Source: Hymenobacter telluris
GTDB taxonomy: Bacteria; Bacteroidota; Bacteroidia; Cytophagales; Hymenobacteraceae
Direction of reading: 5' to 3'
Length of the DNA: 64,000 nt
Assembly: GCF_017313265.1 (NCBI RefSeq)
Contig: NZ_JAFLQZ010000011.1
Coordinates: 62,001-126,000 of the forward strand
How positions within the stretch are numbered: the first letter of the stretch is position 1; each line of letters starts with the position of its first letter. A program made the translations under genes and the position numbers. Positions 1-8,462 of the stretch are shown one piece after another. The notes under the pieces are model-generated. The model had not been told where the DNA came from, did no database searches, and was given only the letters and a program-made list of their open reading frames with translations.

Positions 1-1
1 A

Positions 2-1483
2 GGAGCTGGCACCGGCCTCACCGCTTCTTACTTCCGCAACGGCACATTGGCCGGAGCGCCAGTGCTTACCCGCATCGACCCGGCCATTGATTTTCAATGG
101 GGCGCCGGCTCGCCTGGCCCCGAGGTGCCCGCCGACAACTTCTCGGTTCGGTGGGAAGGCCTGCTGGCGGCTTCGGTTACTGGCCGCTACAAGTTTTCGG
201 TGCAAACCAGTGAAGGTGTGCGCCTGTGGGTGAACGGCAAAAAAGTGCTGGACACCTGGGACGGCAAAAAAGCCAACACCGATGCACCCCTGGCTTTTGC
301 CAACCTGGCCGCCGGCGAAAAGACCTCTATCAAGCTGGAGTACTTCGACGAAGAAGGCGACGCCCGCATTCAACTGCAATGGACGCCACCCGGCCAGGCC
401 GAGCAAACTATTCCATCGGGCAACCTGTACCCGCTGGGTTCGTCTCTCGCCCCTGATCCGGCTGGTGCAGGCCCGGCCGTAGCTGCGGCACCAGCTGCTA
501 AGCCGGCGCCAGCTCCTAAGCCTGCTGCCGAGCCCAAAGCACCCAAAGCCGCTAAAGAGCCGAAGGTTGCCAAAGAGGCGGCAGTAGTTGCTGCACCGGC
601 CCCCAAACCCGCTGCTGCTAAAGCGGCTGCCGCAAAGCCCGCTAAACCCGCCCCCGAGCCCAAACCAGCTCCTGCTCCCAAGGAGGTAGCCGCCGAGCCG
701 AAACCTTCGCCGGCGTTTGTACCAGGCGTGTACACGCTGAAAGTCCGGTCCGATGAAAAGCCATTGGAACTTGCCGACCAAGCCCAGATAAATGCCGCCG
801 CAAACCCGCTGGGCGGGGCGGCCGCCAGCACCGTACCACAATGGAGCATCGAGCCGGCCGGCACGGGCTACTACCGCATTGCGGTGCAGGGTGGGCGTAA
901 GGTGCTGGAGGTGCTGGGCAGCGCCACTTCCAACGGTACGCCTCTCAGCTTGTGGCCTTTCTATAGCGGCAACAACCAACTGTGGGCCATTGAGCCGCTG
1001 GAAGATGGGTATTACAAGCTCACCGCCAAACACAGCGGCAAGGCCGTGACGCTCAACACGCCCGAGGAAGGCGGCTTGCAACAACGGCGCTACGCCAACC
1101 GCCCTACCCAGCAGTGGAAGCTAGAAGCCGCTGCTCCCGTGGTCCTGCTACCCGCCGGCGCGGTGCCTAGCAACACCCCTAGCGTAGGCGCCAACCAACT
1201 GAGCGTATATCCCAACCCTAGCAATGGGGTGATGCAAATGTCGTATCAATTGGGTGCCGAGCAGCCACTGGGTTGGGTGCTCTACAACCAAAGCGGTATT
1301 GCCGTGCGGGTGTCCGACTACCGGCGCCAAACGGCCGGGGGGCATCACCAAACCCTGGATTTCCGCAGCCTCCCCGCCGGCGACTATTACCTGAACCTGA
1401 CGGTAGGTACCGTGAATACCAAGCACCCCGTAAGCATCCGTCGGCCGGCCGCTGAGGCACCAGCCACTACTTCGGCCGAGTAA
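2..1483 (+). CDS. PA14 / ricin-type lectin protein with T9SS sorting domain (5' partial)
   Basis: A secreted carbohydrate-binding protein whose beginning lies outside the window; the frame is already open at base 2, so the internal TTG at 47 is not the start. The visible part opens in a PA14 domain (motif GTGLTASYF; later VNGKKVLDTWDGK), a beta-barrel fold often linked to glycan binding. A long Ala/Pro/Lys linker follows (about 480-710 nt), then a ricin-type beta-trefoil (repeated QLW/QQW motifs near 960-1120). The end is a type A T9SS C-terminal domain that begins LSVYPNPSNG and finishes with a GDYYLNL strand. Known biology: such domains direct transport across the outer membrane and surface attachment. 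A small membrane-protein gene follows after 15 bp. No catalytic domain is visible, but one could lie upstream of the window. Confidence 0.88.
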   Translation, partial: GAGTGLTASYFRNGTLAGAPVLTRIDPAIDFQWGAGSPGPEVPADNFSVRWEGLLAASVTGRYKFSVQTSEGVRLWVNGKKVLDTWDGKKANTDAPLAFANLAAGEKTSIKLEYFDEEGDARIQLQWTPPGQAEQTIPSGNLYPLGSSLAPDPAGAGPAVAAAPAAKPAPAPKPAAEPKAPKAAKEPKVAKEAAVVAAPAPKPAAAKAAAAKPAKPAPEPKPAPAPKEVAAEPKPSPAFVPGVYTLKVRSDEKPLELADQAQINAAANPLGGAAASTVPQWSIEPAGTGYYRIAVQGGRKVLEVLGSATSNGTPLSLWPFYSGNNQLWAIEPLEDGYYKLTAKHSGKAVTLNTPEEGGLQQRRYANRPTQQWKLEAAAPVVLLPAGAVPSNTPSVGANQLSVYPNPSNGVMQMSYQLGAEQPLGWVLYNQSGIAVRVSDYRRQTAGGHHQTLDFRSLPAGDYYLNLTVGTVNTKHPVSIRRPAAEAPATTSAE

Positions 1484-1498
1484 GCGGATTCTATCAAC

Positions 1499-1729
1499 GT
1501 GTCAGTGCTTGCTAAAGAGCTGAAAGCCAATCTTATCCTGCTGGTTATTGGCGTGGCGCTAATGCTGGTAGAAGTAAGTTTAGACTACAGAGACAGTACC
1601 CCCGGTGAAATTATCGAAGCCGTTGTGCTGCTTCCCTTGCTGTACCTGCTCGTGCTGCTGGCCCCATTACGGTACCTTTTGTTAGGCGTTCTGTGGGGAG
1701 TGCGCCAGCTGGTAAGCGCCACAAAATAA
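1499..1729 (+). CDS. Small two-helix membrane protein, unknown function
   Basis: A 76-residue protein starting at GTG, 15 bp after the stop of the PA14/lectin gene and probably co-transcribed with it. It has two hydrophobic segments (LILLVIGVALMLVEV and VVLLPLLYLLVLLAPL) separated by a short polar loop with acidic residues, so it should be an inner-membrane protein. I recognise no family. Reality is supported by tight spacing behind a real gene, sensible hydropathy and a strong terminator right after it. Confidence 0.6.
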   Translation: MSVLAKELKANLILLVIGVALMLVEVSLDYRDSTPGEIIEAVVLLPLLYLLVLLAPLRYLLLGVLWGVRQLVSATK

Positions 1730-1778
1730 GCGCGTTCTATATAGTGTCATCTGCCTCGCTACCGGGTGGCTTACGATG

Positions 1779-1831
1779 AAAAAGAGGATTGACCGGACAG
1801 CATGGTGCTGCTTGGTCAATCCTCTTTTTTT
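1779..1831. terminator. Bidirectional rho-independent terminator
   Basis: A 16-bp stem (AAAAAGAGGATTGACC and its complement) with a 19-nt loop, an A-run on the left and a T-run on the right. It sits between the convergent plus-strand small membrane-protein gene and the minus-strand PLD gene and can serve both. Confidence 0.85.
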
Positions 1832-1850
1832 GTAAGGAATATCCCCGGTG

Positions 1851-2594
1851 TTAAATCCCGCCGAAGGCCTTCATCTGGCCCCAAAGTCGCTCGAACTCCT
1901 GGCAGTAGCGCTGGGTTAGGGTGTGGTCGTCGGTAACGAGTAGGTTTTCGAGGTTATGCTCGGCCGCCGAGCGGGTCCAGTTATAGGAGCCGGTTAGTAC
2001 GGTGCGGCAGTCGGCCACCGCAAACTTGTGGTGCATGTGGTACTCGGAATGGTCGATGCGGGTGGGAATGCCGGCTGCGGCCAGCTGGCGCACATCGGAG
2101 CCCCGGTCCAGTAGCTTGTCGTTGTCGGTGAGCAGGCGCACGCGCAGGCCCCGGCGGTGTGCGGTCAGCAGGGCATCGGTCAACCGGTCGTCGGCTACCG
2201 TGAACACGCACACATCCAGCTGATGCGCTGCCTGCCCAATGAACCGCTGAATAGCTGCCACACACTCGTCGCCGGGGCTGAAATGTACTTCCGACCGGCT
2301 GGCCCGGGCGGGCGGCGCGGCCGGGGGCAGCAACAGGGCGCTAGCCGTTTCCAGCCATTCCACCACCGCTTTGTCCTGGAAGCTGTTGAACCGGGAACGA
2401 GCCAGGTTGAACAGCTCGTGGCGCAGCGCATGCAAATCGGCGCCGTGCTGCCCGTGCTCCGCCAGCTGCTGCCGAAGCTGCCGCGCCTCCTGCTGGCTCA
2501 GGGTAGAGTCGGCGAAGGCGCGCTCAAAACGACGTAGCAACTCGGCCGTAGCCACCGACAAACGACGGCTTGCACCATCTGGGTTATTGGGCAT
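1851..2594 (-). CDS. Phospholipase D-like domain protein (single HKD motif)
   Basis: A 247-residue protein whose C-terminal half is a phospholipase D fold of the small nuclease/cardiolipin-hydrolase type. The catalytic motif is HHKFAVAD followed by TGSYNWT; preceding sequence (DVCVFTVADDRLTDALL) matches the first strands of the fold. Only one HKD motif is present, so the active enzyme would be a homodimer, as in the Nuc/MitoPLD group. The N-terminal half is helical and Gln/Leu/Arg-rich. I chose the ATG at 2594 (MPNNPDG) over the upstream TTG because the intervening residues are not protein-like. There is no clear signal peptide. Substrate (nucleic acid or lipid) cannot be decided from sequence. 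Confidence 0.8.
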   Translation of the reverse strand: MPNNPDGASRRLSVATAELLRRFERAFADSTLSQQEARQLRQQLAEHGQHGADLHALRHELFNLARSRFNSFQDKAVVEWLETASALLLPPAAPPARASRSEVHFSPGDECVAAIQRFIGQAAHQLDVCVFTVADDRLTDALLTAHRRGLRVRLLTDNDKLLDRGSDVRQLAAAGIPTRIDHSEYHMHHKFAVADCRTVLTGSYNWTRSAAEHNLENLLVTDDHTLTQRYCQEFERLWGQMKAFGGI

Positions 2595-2664
2595 ATGCAA
2601 CAGGCGGTGAAGTGAAACGGCAAGCACCACGCCCGAACGCGCGCACAAACCAAAAATCTGATAG

Positions 2665-3867
2665 TTAAGAGAAAGCCTCAGCCAGTGCGGGCTTACGTAC
2701 GGTGGCGCTTTGTACTTGCTGTTGGGCGGCTAGCAGGGCCCTGGCGTAGGGCTCGTGTAGCACCCGCAGCGGGGGGGCGTCGGGGCGCAGCACGGCATCC
2801 CAGAGGCCCGAGCGGTGCCACTCCCGGTCCAGAAAATCCCAATCGGGCCGGTCGAGGATGGGGTAGAGGCACACGCCCCACAGCGGAATGCCCATTTGCA
2901 GAGCCGCCGCGCATTCGCGCCCAATCATGTCCATCCAAACAGGCCGGTCTACGCCGGGGTGGCTGGTTTCGGTGAGCACAATGGGGCAGCCGTACCGTTT
3001 GTGGGCCATAGCCAGCAGGTGGCGCAAGGGCTTCCACTGCGGGTGAACGGGCTGGTCGTTCCACGGAATGCGGTGGTGCGGGTCCAGCTCCCACTGGTTA
3101 TCATAGTAGAAGTTGAAGCCCAGCATGTCCAGGTACTCGGGGCGGCCACCCAGCTCGGGGCACAACCGGCCCGCCAGCATATCCACTGATTGAAACTGGT
3201 GGGAAGTGTACTCGGCCATGCGTTGTCGCTCGGCGCGCTTGGCACCCGGTTTGGGCACAATGTTAATGAGCGGCTCGGTGGTCAGAATCCGCACGCCGGG
3301 GTCCACTTCGCGCATGGCGGCCACGCCTTCAATGTAGGCGCGCATCAGCCCGCGCTTCACTTCCCAGCCCTGGCCCACGCAGTAGGGTGAGGTGCCTCGC
3401 ACGTCGCCGCCCAGCCAGCTCATGAAACTTACCTCGTTGATAGGCGTCACAATTAGCTCGCCCTCCGGCTGCTCGTCGCGGTAGAACTGCACAAAGGCCC
3501 GGCATACGGCTGCGAAGCGCCGCGCAAACAGCGGGTGCAACGGCGTCAGGTCGTCGGGGTAGCCGAAGTGGCAGATGTCCCAGAGCTGCTGAATGCCATG
3601 GCGGCGGCCGGCGGCCATCATGTCGCGCACGGTGCTCCAATCGTATTGGTAAGGTACTTTTTCAATCTGGCTCCAGCGGATACCTTCCCGCACGGTGGTC
3701 AGGTTGTACTGCTGCAAATCCTGATAGTCTTGGTCGATGAGCTGTAAGTGGCCGGTGAGGGGCAGAAAATCGACGCGGTTACCGAAGCAATTCAATTGGT
3801 CGGTACACTCGTAACCAGCCATCCAGAACGATTGAAACGGATTCGAGCGAGGAGTAGCAGGCGGCAT
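2665..3867 (-). CDS. Glycoside hydrolase, clan GH-A (GH1-like TIM barrel)
   Basis: A 400-residue predicted TIM-barrel hydrolase. An Asn-Glu pair (TPINEVSF) fits the acid/base on strand 4 and a second Glu (VLTETSHPG) fits the nucleophile on strand 7, the retaining-enzyme layout of clan GH-A. The opening (FWMAGYECTDQLN, then TVREGIRWSQIE) resembles family 1 beta-glucosidases. No signal peptide is visible, so it is probably cytoplasmic. I chose the ATG at 3867: the longer frame to 3939 runs through a terminator hairpin that belongs to the upstream CDF gene. The exact family and sugar specificity are inference. Confidence 0.75.
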   Translation of the reverse strand: MPPATPRSNPFQSFWMAGYECTDQLNCFGNRVDFLPLTGHLQLIDQDYQDLQQYNLTTVREGIRWSQIEKVPYQYDWSTVRDMMAAGRRHGIQQLWDICHFGYPDDLTPLHPLFARRFAAVCRAFVQFYRDEQPEGELIVTPINEVSFMSWLGGDVRGTSPYCVGQGWEVKRGLMRAYIEGVAAMREVDPGVRILTTEPLINIVPKPGAKRAERQRMAEYTSHQFQSVDMLAGRLCPELGGRPEYLDMLGFNFYYDNQWELDPHHRIPWNDQPVHPQWKPLRHLLAMAHKRYGCPIVLTETSHPGVDRPVWMDMIGRECAAALQMGIPLWGVCLYPILDRPDWDFLDREWHRSGLWDAVLRPDAPPLRVLHEPYARALLAAQQQVQSATVRKPALAEAFS

Positions 3868-3890
3868 AAGTCGGGGGAATAGGGTAAAGA

Positions 3891-3921
3891 AATGGCACCA
3901 ACCCGGTTGAGCTGGTGCCAT
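3891..3921 (-). terminator. Terminator hairpin after the CDF gene
   Basis: A perfect 9-bp stem (ATGGCACCA / TGGTGCCAT) with T-rich flanks, between the stop of the CDF gene and the start of the glycoside hydrolase on the same strand. It argues that the two are separate transcription units and against the longer hydrolase start. Confidence 0.65.
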
Positions 3922-4003
3922 TTTAACTATAAAAGCCAAGATAAAGTTGGAATCAGACTGAAACTAGCCTTCCGGAAGGAAACTCAGCCCTGGGGGTAAG
4001 CCG

Positions 4004-4966
4004 CTAAATCTGGGGCGACACGGCCGACGAATCGGAAGCAAGCGGTACCCGATTCTCGCCGGTAATAGACTTAGCCTCAATAAAAATCCGCTTGAACTCG
4101 GGGAACTTGACCCGCACCGCATCTTGCAGCCGACTGATAGCCTGCTCCACTTCGTTGGCGGAAAGGTGGTCGTGAAAATCCACGTCGAGCGCCAGCACCA
4201 CGTCGTGCGGGCCCATATACATGGTGAGGGGCCGCCGAATATTCTCCACGGCGTGGTCTTGGCGGGCCAAGGCTTCCAGCTCGTCGAGGATGGCATCCTC
4301 CACGCCTTCACCTACCAGCAAGCCTTTGGTTTTGTAAATCAAGAAGATAGCCACCGACACCAGCAGAATGCCGATGCAGATAGAAGCCCCGCCATCGAAG
4401 TACGGATTATCGAGCAGGTGCCCGAAGTACACGCCCAGCAGCGCAATAACCAGCCCGATTAAGGCGGCCAGGTCTTCCATCAGAATGGCAAATACCGAGG
4501 GGTCTTTGCTGCGGCCCAGCGTTGCCCAGAAGCTGGAGTCGCCCCGGTCTTTGTTGAACTCGCGGAACGCCAGGAAAAAGGAAATGCCCTCGAACACCAA
4601 AGACAAGCCCAATACCACGTAGTTCCAGGTAGGGTCGGTGATGGGAGAGGGATGCTTGAGGTGCTCGATGCCCTCGTAGAACGACATGCCGCCGCCCACC
4701 GAGAAAACCAGGATGGCCACAATCAACGACCAGAAGTACAGCTCTTTACTGCGTCCAAACGGGTGCCGCGCATCGGCTGGTTTTTCCGACTGCTTGACTC
4801 CGAACAGAATCAGGATGCCGTTGCCGCTATCAACGAGGGAGTGAATGCCTTCCGACAGCATGGCCGAGCTACCCGTGAAAAAGGCGGCCACAAACTTGGA
4901 AATGGCAATGGCGACGTTGGCTCCGATGGCCCCGTAAATAGCAATTTTAGAACCCCCGGCAGACAT
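4004..4966 (-). CDS. Cation diffusion facilitator (CDF) metal exporter
   Basis: A 320-residue inner-membrane proton-coupled exporter of divalent metals (Zn, Fe, Mn or Cd depending on subgroup). The N-terminal two thirds carry about six membrane segments. Transport-site motifs are visible: HSLVDSGNG in helix 2, HPFGRSKELYFWS after helix 3, and an acidic EDLAALIG stretch in helix 5 that takes the place of the usual HxxxD pair. The C-terminal part (VENIRRPLTMYMGPHDVVLALDV in outline) is the cytoplasmic ferredoxin-like dimerisation domain. The EDLAALIG variant suggests the Fe/Mn-type or uncharacterised branch rather than a classical zinc pump; this is inference. A decayed relative of its tail lies just upstream. 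Confidence 0.9.
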   Translation of the reverse strand: MSAGGSKIAIYGAIGANVAIAISKFVAAFFTGSSAMLSEGIHSLVDSGNGILILFGVKQSEKPADARHPFGRSKELYFWSLIVAILVFSVGGGMSFYEGIEHLKHPSPITDPTWNYVVLGLSLVFEGISFFLAFREFNKDRGDSSFWATLGRSKDPSVFAILMEDLAALIGLVIALLGVYFGHLLDNPYFDGGASICIGILLVSVAIFLIYKTKGLLVGEGVEDAILDELEALARQDHAVENIRRPLTMYMGPHDVVLALDVDFHDHLSANEVEQAISRLQDAVRVKFPEFKRIFIEAKSITGENRVPLASDSSAVSPQI

Positions 4967-5085
4967 GAAAAAGTGGTTTGTTGGACCCGGAATACAGAAA
5001 CGGGTTGCGGGTGGTACGCAGCCAAGCGAAACGAAGTTAGGCGCCGCCCCGCAATAGCACCGATGCCGCCAAAGTAGTGCCCAGC

Positions 5086-5280
5086 TTAAACCACAGCCCC
5101 AATAGCGGCTTGCCGTATATGGCGCTGCCTGGAACCCGACCGGGCTTCACTGAAAATACGCCTAGAACCGGGGTGCTTGGCCTGAATAGCAGTTTGCAGC
5201 CGTTCCACAGCTACCGGCACTTTATCTGAGGTGAGAGAAGCCGCTGTCAGCCAAGCTTGACCCCAGGCAGCCGGCAACTC
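5086..5280 (-). pseudogene. Remnant of a second CDF transporter (C-terminal domain only)
   Basis: The minus-strand frame encodes about 63 residues that align closely with the C-terminal domain of the neighbouring CDF exporter. The remnant reads LTSDKVPVAVERLQTAIQ and then RRIFSEARS where the intact gene reads LSANEVEQAISRLQDAVR and KRIFIEAKS. Nothing resembling the membrane domain precedes it, and the frame has only a TTG as a possible start. I read it as the leftover of a tandem duplication, too diverged to be recent, or of an unrelated CDF gene that lost its front. A large inverted repeat sits immediately upstream. Confidence 0.65.
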
Positions 5281-5297
5281 GTAAGCACAGTGCAGTA

Positions 5298-5387
5298 CGA
5301 AAACCCAATGCCCAACGAGCAGAGCGAATTCCTACGCTCCAGTGCTGCATTGAATACTCGTTCCGCTCGTTGGGCATCGGGTTTTCG
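5298..5387. repeat. Long imperfect inverted repeat (MITE-like or large hairpin)
   Basis: Two 23-bp arms (5298-5320 and 5365-5387) are inverted copies with one mismatch, and the pairing continues imperfectly inward (GAGCGAATTC against GAATACTCGTTCC). It lies between the CDF remnant and the amino-acid permease. The rest of the 500-bp gap holds no other feature I can see. Confidence 0.7.
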
Positions 5388-5469
5388 CGCTCCATCCCTG
5401 TCCGTATTCTGGTGAGCCCCGAGGCGCGCTACTCGAACAATTCGCTTTTATCTGACTTTTACGCCTCAT

Positions 5470-6912
5470 ATGGCTGAACCTGCTACTCCCGCTCCTTCGT
5501 CTGCCGCACCCACTGCACCGCTCCGCCGCCGGCTGGGACTGGTGCAGGCCACGGCCCTCAACATGATTGACATGGTGGGCATCGGGCCGTTCGTTACGCT
5601 GCCGCTGGTCATGGGCTTCATGGGGCCGAACTTCCTGCTGGGCTGGCTGGCTGGTGCCGTACTGGCGTTGATAGACGGCTTGATATGGAGCGAGTTAGGG
5701 GCGGCGTACCCCGAGGCGGGCGGGTCGTATCGGTTTCTGAAGCTGGCGTACGGCGAGCAGAAATGGGGCCGGCTGATGTCGTTTCTGTATGTGTGGCAGA
5801 CCTTGGTGCAGGCGCCGCTGGTGGTGGCCTCGGGTGCCATTGGTTTCGCGCAATACTTCAGCTACCTCGTTCCGCTCAACGACACCTGGCAGCCCAAGCT
5901 GGTGTCGGGCGTGGTGGTACTGCTGCTAATTGCGCTGCTCTACCGCCGTATTGATGATATTGGGCGGCTGGGGGTGCTGCTGTGGGTGGGCGTGCTGGGC
6001 CTCATGGGCTGGCTGATTTTCGGGGGGCTCACCAACGCCACGCACGCTGTGGCCTGGCTACCAGAAGGCGGCTTCTCGGGCTTGATTTCCTGGCAAGACG
6101 GGCAGCTGACGGGCCTGCTGCTGTCGGCGGCGCTGGGGCAGGCGGCCGTCAAAACCATCTACTCTTACCTGGGCTACTACAACGTGTGCCACCTGGGCGG
6201 CGAAATCCAGAACCCGCAGCAGGTAATTCCGCGCAGTATTTTCCTGAGCATATTGGGCATCATGGCGCTGTACCTGCTGCTCAACTGGAGCGTAGGCAGC
6301 GTTATTCCGTGGCCGGAAGCCAGCAAGTCGCAGTTCATTGTGAGTGCCTTCGTGGAGAAGCTCTACGGGGCTACGGCCGCCAAAGCCGCTACGGCGCTGG
6401 TGCTGTGGGTGGCGTTTGCCTCGCTGTTTGCGGTGTTGCTGGGCTATTCGCGCATTCCGTATGCCGCCGCCGCCGACGGCGAGTTTCTGCCAGTCTTCGC
6501 TAAAACCCATCCTACCAAGCATTTTCCGCACGTGTCGTTGCTGATTCTGGGTGGGGTAGGGTTTGTGTTCAGCTTGCTGTTCCGGCTGGGCGAGGTCATC
6601 AGCGCCATCCTGGCCATGCGGATTCTGGTGCAGTTTGTGGGGCAGGCGGTGGGGCTGGTACTGCTCCGGCGGCGGCGCGGAACGGCGGGCTTGCCGTTCA
6701 AAATGCCGCTTTACCCGCTGCCGGTTATTGTGGCGGTGCTGGTGTGGCTGTGGGTGTTTTGGAGCATCAAAGACGGCGCCGTGCTCTACGAAAGCGCCGA
6801 CACGCGCATCTTTCTGCCTTTCCAGGTGGCCGCTTTGCTGATGATGACGCTGGGCAGCGTGGTGTTTCTGCTCTGGAGCCGCCGCCTGGGCCGCTGGCCG
6901 TTTCAAAAGTGA
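5470..6912 (+). CDS. APC-superfamily amino-acid permease
   Basis: A 480-residue inner-membrane transporter with about twelve hydrophobic segments. The family signature is in the first helix: NMIDMVGIGPFVTLP, the unwound glycine-containing region that binds the amino group in APC transporters. AAYPEAGGSYRFLKLAYG follows in the typical position after helix 2. The N-terminus is a short Ala/Pro-rich cytoplasmic tail. ATG at 5470 gives the usual length. It appears to be a single-gene unit with the tag gene 38 bp downstream on the same strand. The substrate amino acid cannot be read from sequence. Confidence 0.9.
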   Translation: MAEPATPAPSSAAPTAPLRRRLGLVQATALNMIDMVGIGPFVTLPLVMGFMGPNFLLGWLAGAVLALIDGLIWSELGAAYPEAGGSYRFLKLAYGEQKWGRLMSFLYVWQTLVQAPLVVASGAIGFAQYFSYLVPLNDTWQPKLVSGVVVLLLIALLYRRIDDIGRLGVLLWVGVLGLMGWLIFGGLTNATHAVAWLPEGGFSGLISWQDGQLTGLLLSAALGQAAVKTIYSYLGYYNVCHLGGEIQNPQQVIPRSIFLSILGIMALYLLLNWSVGSVIPWPEASKSQFIVSAFVEKLYGATAAKAATALVLWVAFASLFAVLLGYSRIPYAAAADGEFLPVFAKTHPTKHFPHVSLLILGGVGFVFSLLFRLGEVISAILAMRILVQFVGQAVGLVLLRRRRGTAGLPFKMPLYPLPVIVAVLVWLWVFWSIKDGAVLYESADTRIFLPFQVAALLMMTLGSVVFLLWSRRLGRWPFQK

Positions 6913-6950
6913 AGGCGTAGCCCGCTCTGCTTTTCGTCAAACCCTGCCAT

Positions 6951-7571
6951 ATGCTTGCCTTACCGACTACTATTCCTTCCTGCGCCTGGGCCACTCAAGA
7001 TCCGCTGCTCCAAGCTTTTCACGACAATGAGTGGGGTGAGCCGGTAACGGAGGCAGTTATTTTGTTTGAGTACTTGCTGCTGCATACGTTTCAAATCGGC
7101 TTTAACCTGCCGGTAGTGCTCCGGCGGCGCGAAGCATTCCGGGAGTTGTTGGTTAATTTCGAGCCCGAGCGCCTAGTCCGGTTTACCGACGATGACGTGG
7201 AAGAACTGCTCCTTGATCCGCGCATTTTGCGCAGCCGCCACAAGTTGCGGGCGGCCGTGCAAAACGCCCGCGCCTGGTTGCAGCTGCAACGGCAGCTAGG
7301 CGGCGAAAACCACCTACTGTCTTTCTTCTATGATTTCGTTGGCGGCCAACCACTTGATAACCAACGTCAGTCTGAAATTCAAATGCCAGGTTCAACGCCT
7401 GCCAGCGTGGCAATGAGCAAGGAACTGAAGCGCCGTGGTTTTGTCATGACGGGTCCCGCAACCTGCTACAACCTGATGCAAACCGCCGGCCTCGTAAACG
7501 ACCATCTGGTATCGTGTCCGCAACACCGGAAATGTCAGGCGCTGGCTTCAAGCGGAACACCGCTCGGGTAA
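6951..7571 (+). CDS. tag: DNA-3-methyladenine glycosylase I-like protein with altered pocket
   Basis: A 206-residue member of the Tag family, which removes 3-methyladenine from DNA. The family frame is clear: SCAWATQDPL, FHDNEWGEPV, KRRGFVMTGP, LMQTAGLVNDH. The structural zinc site is kept (C11, H24 and the C-terminal His and Cys of NDHLVSC). Compared with E. coli Tag as I remember it, three base-pocket residues differ: Tyr16 is F23, Glu38 is H45 and Trp46 is L53, within LLLHTFQIGFNL. The fold is therefore certain but 3-methyladenine specificity is not. It follows the permease by 38 bp and converges on crcB. Confidence 0.85.
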   Translation: MLALPTTIPSCAWATQDPLLQAFHDNEWGEPVTEAVILFEYLLLHTFQIGFNLPVVLRRREAFRELLVNFEPERLVRFTDDDVEELLLDPRILRSRHKLRAAVQNARAWLQLQRQLGGENHLLSFFYDFVGGQPLDNQRQSEIQMPGSTPASVAMSKELKRRGFVMTGPATCYNLMQTAGLVNDHLVSCPQHRKCQALASSGTPLG

Positions 7572-7600
7572 CAGAGGTAGGGAAAACCGGCGCAGTCCGT

Positions 7601-7978
7601 TTAGAGAGCCCGCACCAGCGCCACTCCGGCAAACGTAGCCAGCAGCCCCAGCAAAACGCTGCCCACCACATACAGCAGCACCAGCCCGTATTGGCCGTTT
7701 TCGAGCAGCGTGATGGTTTCGTAGGAGAAGGTGGAAAACGTGGTGAAGCCCCCGCAAAAGCCGGTAGTGAGCAACAGCCGCAGTTCCGGCGAGGCAATGG
7801 TGCCCCGTTCGGCGGCGGCGTAGAACAAGCCAATCAGCAGGCAGCCCAGCACATTTACCAGCAGGGTACCCAGCGGAAACGGGTGCGCCAAATACCGCGC
7901 TACCAGCAATTGGCCGTAGTAGCGGCACACGCTGCCCATGCCACCGCCAAAGGCAATCAAAATTACGTGTCGGAGCAT
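7601..7978 (-). CDS. crcB: Fluoride channel/exporter CrcB (Fluc)
   Basis: A 125-residue four-helix inner-membrane protein that lets fluoride leave the cell and works as an antiparallel dimer. The signature stretches are present: GGGMGSVCRYY near the start, GTLLVNVLGC in helix 2, and FCGGFTTFSTFSYE in helix 3, which contains the phenylalanines of the fluoride path and the sodium-site glycine region. It lies 69 bp downstream of the small EamA gene on the same strand. I looked for a fluoride riboswitch upstream and could not recognise one. Confidence 0.93.
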   Translation of the reverse strand: MLRHVILIAFGGGMGSVCRYYGQLLVARYLAHPFPLGTLLVNVLGCLLIGLFYAAAERGTIASPELRLLLTTGFCGGFTTFSTFSYETITLLENGQYGLVLLYVVGSVLLGLLATFAGVALVRAL

Positions 7979-8047
7979 AAGGCCGGGGCTGTACTTGAGG
8001 AGGGAAAGAGGCGGTAGCCGGCAAGATAAGCCGCTGCCGCCCGGGCT

Positions 8048-8461
8048 TCATACAATCAGAACCAGCGTGCCGCCAATAATCAGGGCCGCGCCCAGCGCCG
8101 CCTTCAGCGTAAGCGCCTCCCCCAAAAACAGCATCGACAGCCCAATGGCAATGGCCACGCTCAGCTTATCAACGGGCGCTACCTGCGACACCTTGCCCAG
8201 CTGCAATGCCTTGAAATAGAAAATCCAGGACAAGCCCGTTGCCCCGCCCGACAACACCAGAAACAGCCAGTTGCGGGGGGTGAGCAGTTGCACATCATGC
8301 GCGCTGCCCCGCGCCCACACAATACCCCAGGCCACCACCAGAATAACAACCGTTCGGATGGCCGTGGCCAAGTCAGAGTTGACGCCCCTGATGCCCACCT
8401 TGGCCAGCACGGCCGTAAGCGCCGCAAATACGGCCGAGAGCAACGCGTAAGTCCACCACAT
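8048..8461 (-). CDS. Half-size EamA-family transporter
   Basis: A 137-residue membrane protein with one EamA (DMT superfamily) repeat: a first helix FAALTAVLAKVGIRGV, the conserved SWIFYFKALQLGKVSQVAPVDK stretch in outline, and a closing LKAALGAALIIGGTLVLIV helix. Full-length EamA proteins have two such repeats, so this one should act as a dimer. Single-repeat proteins of this length are a recognised group. It is upstream of crcB and probably shares its transcript. The substrate is unknown. Confidence 0.85.
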   Translation of the reverse strand: MWWTYALLSAVFAALTAVLAKVGIRGVNSDLATAIRTVVILVVAWGIVWARGSAHDVQLLTPRNWLFLVLSGGATGLSWIFYFKALQLGKVSQVAPVDKLSVAIAIGLSMLFLGEALTLKAALGAALIIGGTLVLIV

Positions 8462-8462
8462 A

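Noticed and set aside
370..864. Long minus-strand frame opposite the PA14/lectin gene
   Set aside because: It is a low-complexity Ala/Gly antisense image of the Lys/Ala/Pro linker and has no protein features.
1851..2594. PLD-like gene as part of a defence or toxin system
   Set aside because: No helicase, nuclease partner or immunity gene is nearby; neighbours are ordinary metabolic genes.
6058..6906. 282-residue minus-strand frame inside the permease gene
   Set aside because: The product is Gln/His/Arg-rich with no fold pattern; the plus-strand permease is certain.
7979..8047. Fluoride riboswitch upstream of crcB
   Set aside because: The 69-bp gap shows no recognisable pseudoknot motif, and crcB is probably transcribed from further upstream.
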